The notes: a model not told the origin generated them from the sequence alone. 64,000 nt of DNA from Dactylosporangium aurantiacum (GCF_000716715.1 NZ_JNYJ01000017.1:70596-134595); one strand, 5' to 3'; positions 14,441-23,277 are shown, counted from the first letter of the stretch. Program-made: numbers and translations.

Positions 14441-15649
14441 CTACCCCAGCGTCGTCAGCTCCGCGGTCAGCACGTTGGACAGCAGCGCGCCGTCCAGGCG
14501 GACCTGGCGCAGGTACCAGCGCTGCAGCGGGGTCCGGTTCTGGCTGAACTGCCAGCCGCCGCGCGGGCTGTCGATCTGGCCGAGCTTGCCGATGGCGGCG
14601 TTGAGCGAGAACGAGTCCAGCTGGGGGCGGCTCGCGTCGCCGATCGCCTTGTCGAGCACGGCGGCCGCGTCGTAGGAGGCCATCGCGTACGTCGACGGGA
14701 TCGTGCCGAACGACTTCTGGTAGTCGGCGATGAACCGGCGGTTGGCCGCGTTGTCCAGGTCGGGCGAGTAGTTCATCGCGGTGTAGATGCCCTTGGCGTC
14801 CTCGCCCTGCTGCTTGAGCACGTAGCCCTCGGTGAGGCTGCCGGGCGCGAACAGCTTGAAGCTCGCCGGGAACTTCGCCGCCTTGTACTGCTTGACGAAG
14901 TCGACCGCGGACGTGCCGGCGTAGAAGGCGAACATGGCGGTCGCGCCGGAGTTCTTCACCTGGTTGAGGACCTGGCCGTAGTCCTTCGACTGGAACGGCG
15001 TGAAGCGGATGCCGCCGCCGCTGACGCTGCCGTTGGCGTTGACGAAGGCGTCAAGGAAGGCCTTGGCCTCGTCGTCCTCGCCCGGGTAGTCGGCGGCGAC
15101 GATCGCGACGGAGCCGCCGGCGTTGTCCGCGGCCCACTTGGCCAGGGCCTGGCCGGGCTCGCTGGCGACGAACGAGGTGCGCCAGATGTACTTGACGCCC
15201 TGCAGCGCGGTCGGCGAGGCGTTGGACCCGACGAGCGGCACGGCGGCGCTCTCGATCGTGTCCTTCATCGCCATCATCGCCGCGGCGGACGCGACGCCGG
15301 TGAGCGCCAGGACGCGGTCTTCCTTGATCAGTTTCTCGGCGGCGGCCTTGCCGGTCTCGGCGGTCTCGCCCTCGTCGACCTTGACCAGCTGGACCTCGCG
15401 GTTGCCGAGCTTGTTCTCGTGCGTCTTGAGGTACAGCTGGAAGCCGTTGTCCATCTCGTTGCCGAGATCCTTGCGGCTGCCGGTCAACGGCACGATCATG
15501 CCGATCTTGACCGGCGGCCCGGACGGCAGCGCGGTGCTGGAGTCACTGTCGGAGCCGCTGCTGCATGCGGAGAGTAGCGGTGCGGCCGCGCCTGCCACGC
15601 CCGCGGCCGCGAAGAGTCGGAGCGCCTGGCGGCGGTTCAGGTGGGACAC
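14441..15649 (-). CDS. Branched-chain amino acid-type ABC substrate-binding protein (Tat lipoprotein)
   Basis: 402 residues. GTG 15649 has a GGGGAGGAAAAG site; the longer frame from 15718 lacks one. The N-terminus has a twin-arginine pattern (NRRQALRLF) and a lipobox (LLSAC), so it is probably Tat-exported and lipidated. The mature part begins VKIGMIVPLTGSRKDLGNEM and follows the normal type I binding-fold order through AIVAADYPGEDDEAKAFLDA and MASYDAAAVLDKAIGDA. No permease or ATPase genes lie nearby, so it is an orphan. It provides a useful normal-order contrast to the permuted protein at 10.8 kb. Confidence 0.85.
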   Translation of the reverse strand: MSHLNRRQALRLFAAAGVAGAAAPLLSACSSGSDSDSSTALPSGPPVKIGMIVPLTGSRKDLGNEMDNGFQLYLKTHENKLGNREVQLVKVDEGETAETGKAAAEKLIKEDRVLALTGVASAAAMMAMKDTIESAAVPLVGSNASPTALQGVKYIWRTSFVASEPGQALAKWAADNAGGSVAIVAADYPGEDDEAKAFLDAFVNANGSVSGGGIRFTPFQSKDYGQVLNQVKNSGATAMFAFYAGTSAVDFVKQYKAAKFPASFKLFAPGSLTEGYVLKQQGEDAKGIYTAMNYSPDLDNAANRRFIADYQKSFGTIPSTYAMASYDAAAVLDKAIGDASRPQLDSFSLNAAIGKLGQIDSPRGGWQFSQNRTPLQRWYLRQVRLDGALLSNVLTAELTTLG

Positions 15650-15730
15650 GTGCTTTTCCTCCCCAGCACCCTGCGGCGGCGAGAGGACCTCGACACCCAC
15701 GCTGCGTTCTACCGCCATCGCGGCGCACAG

Positions 15731-16549
15731 TCAATCGGCGGTCTCGGCCTCGCCCCTGGTCACCGTGCCGAACGCGGCGAGCACGGCGGGCCAGGCGGAC
15801 GACATCGGGTCAATCACACCGAAGTGTTCCACACCCGCCAGCTCGACCAGCGTGGTGTCGTCGCCGGCCCGGCGGGCCGCCCGGCAGTAGTCCCTGGACA
15901 GCTCGACGGGCACGATCGGGTCGTCGCTGCCGTGCACGATGACGGTGCGGACCTTCGACGGGAGGTTGCGCATCGGATCCGCCGCCGCGTACGCCTCGGG
16001 GACCCGGTCGGGCGGGCCGCCGAGCAGGTCCGCGACGGCGCCGTCGTCGAGGTCGAGCTCGTGCGCGCGGGTCAGGTCGGCGACCGGGGCCAGGGCGACG
16101 ACCCCGCCGACCGCGTCGGGTGCGACCGCCGCGTACCACAGTGCGAGGTGCCCGCCGGCCGAGTGCCCGGCGAGGATCGGCCGGTCGACCGCGACGGGAC
16201 GCAGCCCGTGGTGCGCGATCTCCTTGGCGAGCAGGACGGGCACGGCGACCGCGGCGGACGCCACGTCGGAGAACGTGCCCGGCCAGCCGCCGCCGGGCTG
16301 CCCGGTGCGGCGGAACTCGACGGTCGCCACGGCGTACCCCCGGGCGGCGAGGTCGGCGGCGAGCGGGCCGGTGTGGGCGCGGTCCCACTCGCTGCGCCAG
16401 AACCCGCCGTGGATGAACAGCACGAGCGGCGCACCCGCCACCGCCGGCAGCCGGACGTCGGCCAACTGATCAGGGTGTTCGCCGTACCGCAGGGTGAAGT
16501 CGGCGGGTCGGGCGGGCCGGCTCAGCACCTCGCGGGGATCACTCGTCAC
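15731..16549 (-). CDS. Alpha/beta hydrolase (BD-FAE/kynurenine formamidase-like)
   Basis: 272 residues, no signal peptide. FIHGGFWRSEWDR is the oxyanion HGG(F/W)W motif, GHSAGGHLALW holds the nucleophile Ser, SDDPIVPVELS the acid, and GVEHFGVID the His. This HGGFW architecture is shared by kynurenine formamidases and small esterases, so it is likely a cytoplasmic esterase or amidase. The substrate is not identifiable. No tryptophan-degradation genes are adjacent. Confidence 0.85.
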   Translation of the reverse strand: MTSDPREVLSRPARPADFTLRYGEHPDQLADVRLPAVAGAPLVLFIHGGFWRSEWDRAHTGPLAADLAARGYAVATVEFRRTGQPGGGWPGTFSDVASAAVAVPVLLAKEIAHHGLRPVAVDRPILAGHSAGGHLALWYAAVAPDAVGGVVALAPVADLTRAHELDLDDGAVADLLGGPPDRVPEAYAAADPMRNLPSKVRTVIVHGSDDPIVPVELSRDYCRAARRAGDDTTLVELAGVEHFGVIDPMSSAWPAVLAAFGTVTRGEAETAD

Positions 16550-16632
16550 GGGGCGACGTTAGCGCGTCACGAAGCGTGGCAACAGGGGCCCTTGGTGGTC
16601 GTACGAACGACGGGTAGGCAAGACTAGAGACC

Positions 16633-17172
16633 ATGGCAGATGAGGCGCAGGACGAGTCGCGCACCGTGCTGGTGGTCGGGCCCGACGGACGTCCGCTGGG
16701 CACCATGTCCACCGATGAGGAGGGTGGTGCGGAGGACCCGAGCAAGCTGATCGAGCAACCCGCCAAGGTCATGCGGATCGGCAGCATGATCAAGCAGCTG
16801 CTCGAGGAGGTTCGCGCCGCCCCGCTCGACGAGGCCGGCCGCAGCCGGTTGAAGGAGATCCACCGCCGCTCGATCGTGGAGCTGGAGGACGGGCTCGCCA
16901 CTGAGCTGCGCGAGGAGCTGGAGCGGCTGTCGTTGCCGTTCGAGGACGGCTCGACGCCGAGCGAGGCGGAGCTGCGCATCGCCCAGGCACAGCTGGTCGG
17001 GTGGCTGGAGGGCCTGTTCCACGGCATCCAGGCGGCCCTCGTCGCCCAGCAGATGGCGGCCCGGGTCCAGCTCGAGCAGATGCGCGGCCGGCCCGCGCTG
17101 ACCGGCGGGCCGGGCGGGATGCCGGGCCACCCGGCCCAGCCGACGCCGACGGGCACCGGTCAGTACCTGTAG
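16633..17172 (+). CDS. bpa: Bacterial proteasome activator Bpa
   Basis: 179 residues. The central helical domain (KLIEQPAKVMRIGSMIKQLL, then EEVRAAPLDEAGRSRLKEIH, then VGWLEGLFHGIQAALVAQQM) and the extreme C-terminus GQYL match the ATP-independent ring activator Bpa/PafE. Its C-terminal motif docks in the 20S proteasome alpha-ring and opens the gate for unfolded substrates such as HspR in mycobacteria. The genes for the proteasome itself are not in the window. A bias to Gly/Pro just before the tail provides a flexible arm. Confidence 0.9.
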   Translation: MADEAQDESRTVLVVGPDGRPLGTMSTDEEGGAEDPSKLIEQPAKVMRIGSMIKQLLEEVRAAPLDEAGRSRLKEIHRRSIVELEDGLATELREELERLSLPFEDGSTPSEAELRIAQAQLVGWLEGLFHGIQAALVAQQMAARVQLEQMRGRPALTGGPGGMPGHPAQPTPTGTGQYL

Positions 17173-17176
17173 CAGT

Positions 17177-17220
17177 GGTCGACCCGGGAGCCGCGCACCT
17201 TCCCGGCTCCTGGGTCGACC
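17177..17220 (+). terminator. Terminator-like hairpin after bpa
   Basis: GGTCGACCC-G-GGAGCCG pairs with CGGCTCC-T-GGGTCGACC across an eight-base loop, a 16-bp stem with one mismatch, directly after the stop. No T-run follows. Confidence 0.65.
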
Positions 17221-17975
17221 CGCCGTCGTGGCGGGTGATGACGCCGGGTCGCTGCCGTCGATGACCGGTGGCCGCCCGGCGTCGCCGTGGGGTCGGCCTG
17301 CGATGGCGGCCCGCCGGGGTCCCGCGCGGCGCCCCGGCGTCGGGGGTTCACGTCTGGCGCCGCTGTCGGTGGTCCTGCGACGGTTCCGGGTTCGCGCCGG
17401 AGTCCCGCGGGCGGGCCCGCAGGGCAGTGCGGCCTGCACCTCCACGGCCAGGTCGCGGACCGCCCCGATGAGGGTCGGGGTCGGCGCCATGGTTTCGAGG
17501 GTCGGCCCACAGCGGCTCGCGCCCGCCTCGGGCCGCGCCGCGCTGACTCCGTCCCACCCGCGCTGTCCCGCCCGCGCCGCGCTGACTCCGTCTCCGCCTG
17601 CGCTGTCCCACCCGCGCCGCGCTGACTCCGTCCCACCCGCGCTGTCCCGCCCGCGCCGCGCTGACTCCGTCTCCGCCTGCGCCGCCCTGCCCGCGCCGCC
17701 CCGCTCGCGCCGCCCCGCCCGCCCTGCGTCGCCCGCGCCGCGCTGACTCCGCCCCCGCCCGCGCCGTCCCGCCCCGCCTGCGCCGTCCCGCCCCGCCTGC
17801 GCCGCGCCGCCCGCGCCGCCCGCAACGCGCTGACTCCGTCCCTGCCCGCGCCGCCCGCCCCGCCCGCGTCGCGCTGACTCCGCCCCGCCCGCGCCGCGCC
17901 GATGGTTCGCGGGTGGGCGGCACCGGCGTCCGGGCCGCGCACGGACGTGGGTGTGAGGTCGGGGGGCGGCGCGGT
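17221..17975. other. Long intergenic region with degenerate repeats
   Basis: About 755 bases lie between bpa and the HAD gene. All frames here are open because of extreme GC, but none shows protein-like composition. From about 17540 to 17890 the motif CGCGCTGACTCCG recurs at least seven times at irregular 20-70 base intervals, with CCGCCC-type filler. I see no gene. Confidence 0.6.
17540..17895. repeat. Degenerate repeat array built on GCGCTGACTCCG
   Basis: At least seven occurrences of (CCG)CGCTGACTCCG with related GCGCTGTCCCGCCCGC and GCGCCGTCCCGCCCC fillers. A near-exact pair of about 75 bases covers 17560-17595 and 17620-17660. No spacer/repeat regularity of the CRISPR type is present. 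Confidence 0.75.
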
Positions 17976-18788
17976 TCAGTAGCGGTAGAGCTGCTCCAGG
18001 TAGACGGCCACGCCGTCGCCGTCGTTCGTTTCGGCGGTGATGTCGTGGGCGGCGGCGAGGACGGCGGGGTGGCCGTTGGCCATGGCGATGCCGCGGCCGG
18101 CCCAGGCGAGCATGGGCAGGTCGTTGGGCATGTCGCCGAAGGCGATCACCTCGTGGGCGGTGACGGCCTGCTCGCGGGCCACCCTGGCCAGCGCGGACGC
18201 CTTCGTGACGCCGGCGGCGGAGACCTCGACCATGCCGCTGGAGGAGGAGTGGGTCGCCTCGGCGAGGCCTTCGAGGCACTCGCCGACCAGGGCGGTGAAC
18301 TCGTCGGACTGCTGGACACCGGCGCGGACGAGGAGCTTCGCGGCGGGCCGGGTCAGCAGCTCGGCGTAGGAGACGGGGCCGACGGAATGGTGGTTGACCT
18401 CCCACGGCCCGACGGGGAACTCGGCCTCGTGGCGCATCTGGCGGCCGCCGTCGCGCTCGACGGCGAAGACGACGCCGGGGATTTTGGCCCGCAGCCGCTC
18501 GCAGACCTCGGCGAGGGTGCCGGGCTCGATGGGGGTGCTGTGCACGATGCTGTCGGTGCCGGGGTCATAGGTCGCCGCCCCGTTCGCGCAGATGGCGATC
18601 GGGGCGACGGGCAGCTGGTCGTACACGGGATGCAGCCAACGGATCGGACGGCCGGTGACGAGCACGATCAGCACGCCCGCGGCGTCGAGGCGGCGCAGCA
18701 CCTCGGCGGTGCGGCGGCTGACCGTGCGGTCCTGGCCGACGAGGGTGCCGTCGAGGTCCGTTGCCACCAGTCGCGGGGTCTGCGTCAC
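17976..18788 (-). CDS. HAD-superfamily phosphatase (Cof type), second of a pair
   Basis: 270 residues. LVATDLDGTLVG holds the nucleophile and acid/base Asp, LIVLVTGRP the motif II Thr, a Lys in GVTKASALARV, and AFGDMPNDLPMLAWAG is motif III/IV; the C2B-type cap lies between them. Cof-type HAD enzymes dephosphorylate sugar phosphates, flavin phosphates or pyridoxal phosphate. The GTG start overlaps the stop of the upstream paralogue (GTGA), so the two are coupled. Confidence 0.85.
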   Translation of the reverse strand: MTQTPRLVATDLDGTLVGQDRTVSRRTAEVLRRLDAAGVLIVLVTGRPIRWLHPVYDQLPVAPIAICANGAATYDPGTDSIVHSTPIEPGTLAEVCERLRAKIPGVVFAVERDGGRQMRHEAEFPVGPWEVNHHSVGPVSYAELLTRPAAKLLVRAGVQQSDEFTALVGECLEGLAEATHSSSSGMVEVSAAGVTKASALARVAREQAVTAHEVIAFGDMPNDLPMLAWAGRGIAMANGHPAVLAAAHDITAETNDGDGVAVYLEQLYRY

Positions 18789-19600
18789 AACGTCAACATA
18801 GCTTCGAGATAGGTCGCGACCCCGTCCTCGTCGTTGGTGAGCGTCGTCTCGTCGGCGACGGCCTTCAACGCCGGGTGGGCGTTGCCGACGGCGACCCGGC
18901 CGAACCCGGCCCACCGGAACATCGGCACGTCGTTGGGCATGTCGCCGAAGACGAGCACGTCACCGGGGTCGATGCCGAGGGCGGTCGCGACGAACCGCAG
19001 GCCGGTGGCCTTGTCGACGCCGGGCGGGCAGATCTCGATGTAGCCGAGGCCGGCCTGGGTGATCGTGGCGAGGTCCGGCGGGACGACCCGTTCGGCGACG
19101 GCGAGGACGTCGTCGACGTCGCAGGTGGGGTGCCTGGCGAAGCCCTTGAGGACGGGGCCGGTGAGGCACTCGGCGCGGACCCGGGCCTCGACGACGTCGG
19201 GGTAGCGCCAGTGCGGGTCGGCGTCGCCCCACAGCGGCGCCTCGTGGTGGTCACCGGCCTCGACCAGCACGGACAGGGTGCCCAGCTCCTGCTCGAGACG
19301 AGCGAGGACCTCGGCGAGGGCGGCGCCGTCGAGGCGCTCGTCGCGCAGGACGACCGGGTGCTCGGGGTCGCGGACGTCCACGACCCGGCTGCCCCCGCCC
19401 ATGACGAGGAAGTCCGCGGCGGGGATGTCGGACCGGATGAGCCCGGTCAGCCTGGGGCCGCGGCCGGTGGCGCCCACGATGTGGATGCCGGCGGCCTTGA
19501 CCCGCTCCAGGACGGCACGGGTGTAGTCGCTCACGGTGTCGTCGCTGTGTACGAGCGTGCCGTCGAGGTCGGTCGCGACGAGCTTGGGCAAACTCCGCAT
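18785..19600 (-). CDS. HAD-superfamily phosphatase (Cof type), first of a pair
   Basis: 271 residues from ATG 19600, which follows a GGAAGGAG site; the longer frame lacks one. Motifs are LVATDLDGTLVHSDD, HIVGATGRGP, GVDKATGLRFVA and VFGDMPNDVPMFRWAG. It is clearly paralogous to the following gene, with different cap residues (HHEAPLWGDADPHW), suggesting different phosphosubstrates. Both are probably cytoplasmic. Confidence 0.85.
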   Translation of the reverse strand: MRSLPKLVATDLDGTLVHSDDTVSDYTRAVLERVKAAGIHIVGATGRGPRLTGLIRSDIPAADFLVMGGGSRVVDVRDPEHPVVLRDERLDGAALAEVLARLEQELGTLSVLVEAGDHHEAPLWGDADPHWRYPDVVEARVRAECLTGPVLKGFARHPTCDVDDVLAVAERVVPPDLATITQAGLGYIEICPPGVDKATGLRFVATALGIDPGDVLVFGDMPNDVPMFRWAGFGRVAVGNAHPALKAVADETTLTNDEDGVATYLEAMLTL

Positions 19601-19719
19601 TCGGTGCTCCTTCCGCGTCAGCGGGGCAGCAACCGTACCTCTGGTATCCGCCAGGGTCACACCATGCGAGTGAATCTCAACCGAACGTACGACGTCCTGA
19701 TGACGGCGGCGTTTCCCGC

Positions 19720-20388
19720 TCAGTGCAGCGGGGTGACGGTGAGCTCGAGCGGCTCCGAGCCGTCATGCGGGTCGTCCCGGCGTGCACGCCGTCCGGGGCG
19801 GCCGAGCCCGCGCACGGCGATGACGACACCGACGGCCAGCAGTGCGGTCGCGGCGGCGGCGAGGGGGTAGCCGGTGCCGACGTGCACCGCGTCCTGTGGC
19901 AGCCGGTACGACGCGAGCGGGCTGTACCCGAGCCGGTCGATGATCTGCTTGAACCCGACCAGGACGAGGGCGTTGCCGGCGAGCATGGCCAGCGCACCGG
20001 CGGCGGCGCCCCGCCGGACAGCGCCGCGGGTCGTAAGGAGGATCCCGATGCCGACCAGCGCGAGCGTCAGGGTGCCCAGGTAGACGACGAAGGGGCCGCT
20101 GTTCAGGCTGGCCAGGTCGACGTCGATGCTCTCCGGCACGGTGCTCGCGGACACGTCCGGGTCGGCCACCGCGGCCTCGCGCAGGTTGACGGAGCTCCAC
20201 GGCAGGTACTGGGCGGCGGCCGCCAGGCAGAAGCCGACGGCGAGCACGGCCACGGCGACCGGGCCGGCGCCGCGCTCCGCCGCGTCCGGCGTGGTGCCGG
20301 CGGGCGGCGGAGCGTCGGCGGGCCAGGCGGTCAGGGCGGTCTGGGAGGTGTCGGTGGTCGATGCTCCGGTGACGACCGGCTCAGTCAT
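19720..20388 (-). CDS. Membrane protein of unknown function, four helices
   Basis: 222 residues. After a 42-residue cytoplasmic Pro/Ala-rich head come helices at about 43-62 (VAVAVLAVGFCLAAAAQYL), 98-118, 126-145 and 172-192. PWSSVNLREAAVADPDVS forms an external loop after the first helix. The pattern resembles the many actinobacterial four-helix proteins with no assigned role. It shares overall design with the membrane protein at 21.0-21.5 kb, and both flank the F420-reductase-like gene. Confidence 0.6.
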   Translation of the reverse strand: MTEPVVTGASTTDTSQTALTAWPADAPPPAGTTPDAAERGAGPVAVAVLAVGFCLAAAAQYLPWSSVNLREAAVADPDVSASTVPESIDVDLASLNSGPFVVYLGTLTLALVGIGILLTTRGAVRRGAAAGALAMLAGNALVLVGFKQIIDRLGYSPLASYRLPQDAVHVGTGYPLAAAATALLAVGVVIAVRGLGRPGRRARRDDPHDGSEPLELTVTPLH

Positions 20389-20403
20389 ACCGGGCAGGGT
20401 AGC

Positions 20404-21021
20404 TCAGGAAACGACGCTCAGGTTGAACCGCAGATCGCCCTTGACGCCCCACAGCGCCAGCCACAGCGGCAGGTACTGCTCCATCGCGAACGCCTTGTCG
20501 ATCCCGCCGAGGTCCAGCACGTCGCGCTCGGGCCAGCCGAACTTCGCCAGCACCCCCTTGACCAGTGCTTTGGCGTCGGTGTCGTCGCCGGCGACGAACA
20601 TGGTGTGCGGCTGGGACAGCAGGTCCGGCCGGACCATGATCTCGCAGTTGACGGTGTTGAGCGTCTTGACGACCTTCAGCTCGGGGAACGCGGCCTGCAG
20701 GCCGGCGGCGACGGGCTTGACCGCCGCGGACGTCAGGTCGTTGGAGATGTCGGCGAGGACCTTGCCGGCCAGGTCACCCGCGGCGCGCAGCACGTCGAGC
20801 GACGCGCCGCCGGGGGTGGCGTTGAACAGCAGCGGACCGTGCGCGGCCGCGTCGGCGAACGTGCCGGCCCGCCCGCCGGTCCGCTCCGCCCAGGCGACGG
20901 CCTTGGGGTTGGCCGCGTCGCGGGAACCCATGACGACGTCGTACCCGACCTCCACCAGGCGGGTGGCGATCGCCTCCCCGACCATGCCCGTGCCGAGGAC
21001 GCCCACATTGAGATCAGTCAT
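20404..21021 (-). CDS. NADPH-dependent F420 reductase-like oxidoreductase
   Basis: 205 residues from ATG 21021. VGVLGTGMVGEAIATRLVEV is the Rossmann dinucleotide loop, and VVMGSRDAANPKA carries a Ser-Arg pair suited to NADPH phosphate. KTLNTVNCEIMV and FVAGDDTDAKALVKGVL match the NAD-binding F420-reductase/TrkA-like family. It could reduce coenzyme F420 or a related substrate; the family is broad. The start overlaps by eight bases the 3' end of the membrane gene upstream. Confidence 0.8.
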   Translation of the reverse strand: MTDLNVGVLGTGMVGEAIATRLVEVGYDVVMGSRDAANPKAVAWAERTGGRAGTFADAAAHGPLLFNATPGGASLDVLRAAGDLAGKVLADISNDLTSAAVKPVAAGLQAAFPELKVVKTLNTVNCEIMVRPDLLSQPHTMFVAGDDTDAKALVKGVLAKFGWPERDVLDLGGIDKAFAMEQYLPLWLALWGVKGDLRFNLSVVS

Positions 21022-21502
21022 GTCCAGCGGCAACACCGGCCGGCGCGGAAACATGCCGCCCGGCGCGGCCGATCGCGAGCAGCCCGCACGCGAACCCGAG
21101 CAGCGGCATGGCCGCCAGGGCCAGCCAGCTACCCGCTGACGTGCCCACATCCGCGATCCGGCCGGGTCCGGTGAGCTGCCCGTCGAAGGTAGTGATGAGG
21201 CCCACTACGAGCGACGCGGTCACCAGCGACAGGATCGGCCCGGCGAGGCCCGCGAGCTTGCGGCCCTGGTTGGTGCCGAGCGCCGCCGCGCCGAGGATCG
21301 CGACCAGAGTGAGCAGCAGGATCACGTACCAGAGTCCCTTTTCGAGATTGAGGACGGTGATGCTGTCGAGGCGCTGCTGGGCCCGGCGCCCGGACCCGGT
21401 CACCACCAGCTGCTGCACCCACGGCACGAAGATGGAGGCAATGCCGGTGAGCAGGCCGGACACGCCGAGCCAGCCGCCGATCTGCACCAGTTTGCGCTGC
21501 AT
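21014..21502 (-). CDS. Small membrane protein of unknown function
   Basis: 162 residues from ATG 21502, preceded by a strong GGGAGGG site. Four hydrophobic helices (WLGVSGLLTGIASIFVPWV; WYVILLLTLVAILGAAAL; ILSLVTASLVVGLITTF; WLALAAMPLLGFACGLLAI). QRLDSITVLNLEKGLWY lies in the first external loop. Translationally overlapped with the oxidoreductase gene. No family recognised. Confidence 0.65.
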   Translation of the reverse strand: MQRKLVQIGGWLGVSGLLTGIASIFVPWVQQLVVTGSGRRAQQRLDSITVLNLEKGLWYVILLLTLVAILGAAALGTNQGRKLAGLAGPILSLVTASLVVGLITTFDGQLTGPGRIADVGTSAGSWLALAAMPLLGFACGLLAIGRAGRHVSAPAGVAAGHD

Positions 21503-21571
21503 CAACTTGATCCCTCCCAAGACTGCCGAGCTCGTCGGTGGGAACACACGCAATGGGCTAGCGTCTGGTTC

Positions 21572-21997
21572 ATGCCTACTCGCACTTCATCCGCCCGCTG
21601 GGAGGGCGACCTCAAGTCCGGCGCCGGCACCGTCTCGACCGGCTCGGGCACCTTCCAGGGCTCGTATTCCTTCCCCTCCCGCTTCGAGAGCGGCCAGGGG
21701 ACCAACCCGGAGGAGCTGATCGCGGCGGCGCACGCGGCCTGCTACTCGATGGCGCTGTCCAACGGCCTGGCCAAGGCCGGGTTCACGCCCACGTCGGTGG
21801 AGACGTCCGCCGCGGTGCAGTTCGGCCCGGTGGACGGCGGCTTCGCCATCACCCGCATCGACCTGACCACCCGCGGTGACGTCCCGGGCATCGACGCGAG
21901 CGAGTTCGAGAAGCACGCCGCCGACGCCAAGGCCGGCTGCCCGATCTCCAAGGCCCTCGCGGCCGTCGAGATCACCCTGGACGCCAAGCTCGTCTGA
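21572..21997 (+). CDS. OsmC-family peroxidase
   Basis: 141 residues. [34 protein letters not shown] and [11 protein letters not shown] give the first conserved Arg and the two redox Cys of OsmC/Ohr proteins, which reduce organic hydroperoxides. The first Cys region AACYSMAL and the second GCPISKA are as in OsmC rather than Ohr, from memory of the subfamily signatures. Divergent from the membrane gene and followed by a clear terminator. Confidence 0.9.
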   Translation: MPTRTSSARWEGDLKSGAGTVSTGSGTFQGSYSFPSRFESGQGTNPEELIAAAHAACYSMALSNGLAKAGFTPTSVETSAAVQFGPVDGGFAITRIDLTTRGDVPGIDASEFEKHAADAKAGCPISKALAAVEITLDAKLV

Positions 21998-22013
21998 GCC
22001 GTCTTCGCACTTG

Positions 22014-22044
22014 AGAGGGTCCCCCGTCGTGGGGGACCCTCTTT
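22014..22044 (+). terminator. Terminator of osmC-like gene
   Basis: A 12-bp perfect stem AGAGGGTCCCCC/GGGGGACCCTCT with a five-base loop, followed by TTT. It ends only four bases before the next annotated start. Confidence 0.9.
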
Positions 22045-22047
22045 GGC

Positions 22048-22401
22048 ATGCCGGTGACGATGAGCAAGGAACGCTTCGAGGAGCTCGTGGGCGAGGCCCT
22101 GGACGAGGTCCCGGAGGAGTTGCTCGACCTCATGGACAATGTGGTCATCCTGGTGGTGGACGACCCACCGCCGGACGAACCGGATCTTCTGGGCCTGTAC
22201 GAGGGGTTCTCGCTGACGGAGCGCGGCTGGGACTACTCCGGCGTGCTGCCCGACCGGATCTCGATTTACCGCAACCCGATCCTCGCGATCTGTGACGATG
22301 AGGATGACGTCGTCGAGGAGGTCGCGATCACCGTCGTGCACGAGATCGCCCACCACTTCGGCATCGACGACCGGCGCCTGCACGCGCTGGGCTGGGGCTG
22401 A
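22048..22401 (+). CDS. Zincin-like metallopeptidase (DUF1025 type)
   Basis: 117 residues. VHEIAHHFGIDDRRL supplies the HExxHxxGxxD-type zinc site of the small zincin family. The N-terminal half (FEELVGEALDEVPEELLDLM) and the VVDDPPPDEPDLLGLYEG segment match it. These proteins are cytoplasmic and of unknown role. The first ATG follows the terminator by only four bases; GTG 22054 or ATG 22060 are equally possible starts. Confidence 0.85.
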   Translation: MPVTMSKERFEELVGEALDEVPEELLDLMDNVVILVVDDPPPDEPDLLGLYEGFSLTERGWDYSGVLPDRISIYRNPILAICDDEDDVVEEVAITVVHEIAHHFGIDDRRLHALGWG

Positions 22402-22463
22402 GACTTGCCACCGGCACCTACCGTCGCGGGTGCGGGTCATGAACGTCATCGAAGGGACGCCCT

Positions 22464-23195
22464 ATGCGCAGTGCGCTGTTCGCCGCCGAAAACATGGAGA
22501 AGGAGTCGCAGCAGCCCGGACTGCGGCTGCAGAACTCCAAGATGCTCAAGGCCGAGCTCAACGGCGAGATCATGGCCCGGACCGGCACGATGGTCGCCTA
22601 CCAGGGGCAGGTGCAGTTCCAGGCGCTCGGCTCGGGCGGCGTCGGCAAGTGGCTCAAGTCGAAGCTGACCGGCGAGGGCGTGCCGCTGATGAAGGTCTCC
22701 GGCCGCGGCGACGTCTTCTTCGCCGACCGCTCCTCCGACGTGCACCTCATCGACCTCGAGCCCGGTGACGCGATCTCGATCAACGGCGCGAACGTGCTCG
22801 CGTTCGACGCGTCGCTGCAGTACGACATCAAGATGGTCCAGGGCGTCGGCATGATGTCGTCGGCGGGCCTGTTCAACTGCGTGTTCACCGGCCAGGGCCG
22901 GCTCGCGATCACGACGAAGGGCACCCCGGTGGTGCTGACCGTCGACGCGCCCACCTACGTCGATCCGCAGGCGGCGATCTGCTGGTCGGCGAGCCTGCAG
23001 ACCGGCTACCACCGCGCCGACCAGCTCGGCATCGGCACGCTGCTCGGCCGCAGCACCGGTGAGGCTTTCACGATGAGCTTCGCCGGGCAGGGTTTCGTCG
23101 TGGTCCAGCCGTCGGAGGAGCCGCCGCAGGGGCTCGCCGGCGGTCAGGGGCAGCAGCAGGGCGGCGGCGTGCTGGGCAACCTGCTCGGCAGCTGA
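22464..23195 (+). CDS. AIM24-family protein, first copy
   Basis: 243 residues of beta-rich composition: LKAELNGEIMARTGTMVAYQ, VSGRGDVFFADRSSDVHLID, ISINGANVLAFDASLQYDI and GRLAITTKGTPVVLTVD are the AIM24/TerD-adjacent beta-helix repeats. The tail is Gln/Gly-rich and ends NLLGS. Bacterial AIM24 proteins have no settled role; mitochondrial Aim24 affects inner-membrane organisation. It is followed by a paralogue. Confidence 0.85.
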   Translation: MRSALFAAENMEKESQQPGLRLQNSKMLKAELNGEIMARTGTMVAYQGQVQFQALGSGGVGKWLKSKLTGEGVPLMKVSGRGDVFFADRSSDVHLIDLEPGDAISINGANVLAFDASLQYDIKMVQGVGMMSSAGLFNCVFTGQGRLAITTKGTPVVLTVDAPTYVDPQAAICWSASLQTGYHRADQLGIGTLLGRSTGEAFTMSFAGQGFVVVQPSEEPPQGLAGGQGQQQGGGVLGNLLGS

Positions 23196-23231
23196 GGCCG
23201 GCCCTTTTGTAACGGGTCTCTCAGGATTGGC

Positions 23232-23265
23232 AACGGGTCTTCCGCGCGCCCGCGGAGGACCCGTT
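23232..23265 (+). promoter_or_regulatory. Strong hairpin between the two AIM24 genes
   Basis: AACGGGTC-T-TCCGCG pairs with CGCGGA-G-GACCCGTT over a four-base loop. It ends 12 bases before the second gene's GTG. It could terminate the first transcript or control initiation of the second; an imperfect second copy of AACGGGTCT lies at 23211-23220. Confidence 0.6.
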
Positions 23266-23277
23266 ACGCTGCGCAGC

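Noticed and set aside
12872..15577. 901-codon plus-strand frame across the peptidase and binding-protein genes
   Set aside because: It is antisense to two clearly recognisable genes, and its sequence is Arg/Gly/Val-rich shadow text.
17228..17942. Long frames in the bpa-HAD intergenic region
   Set aside because: All are produced by GC-rich repeats (SAARAGQRGWDGV-type text) and lack start signals or conserved features.
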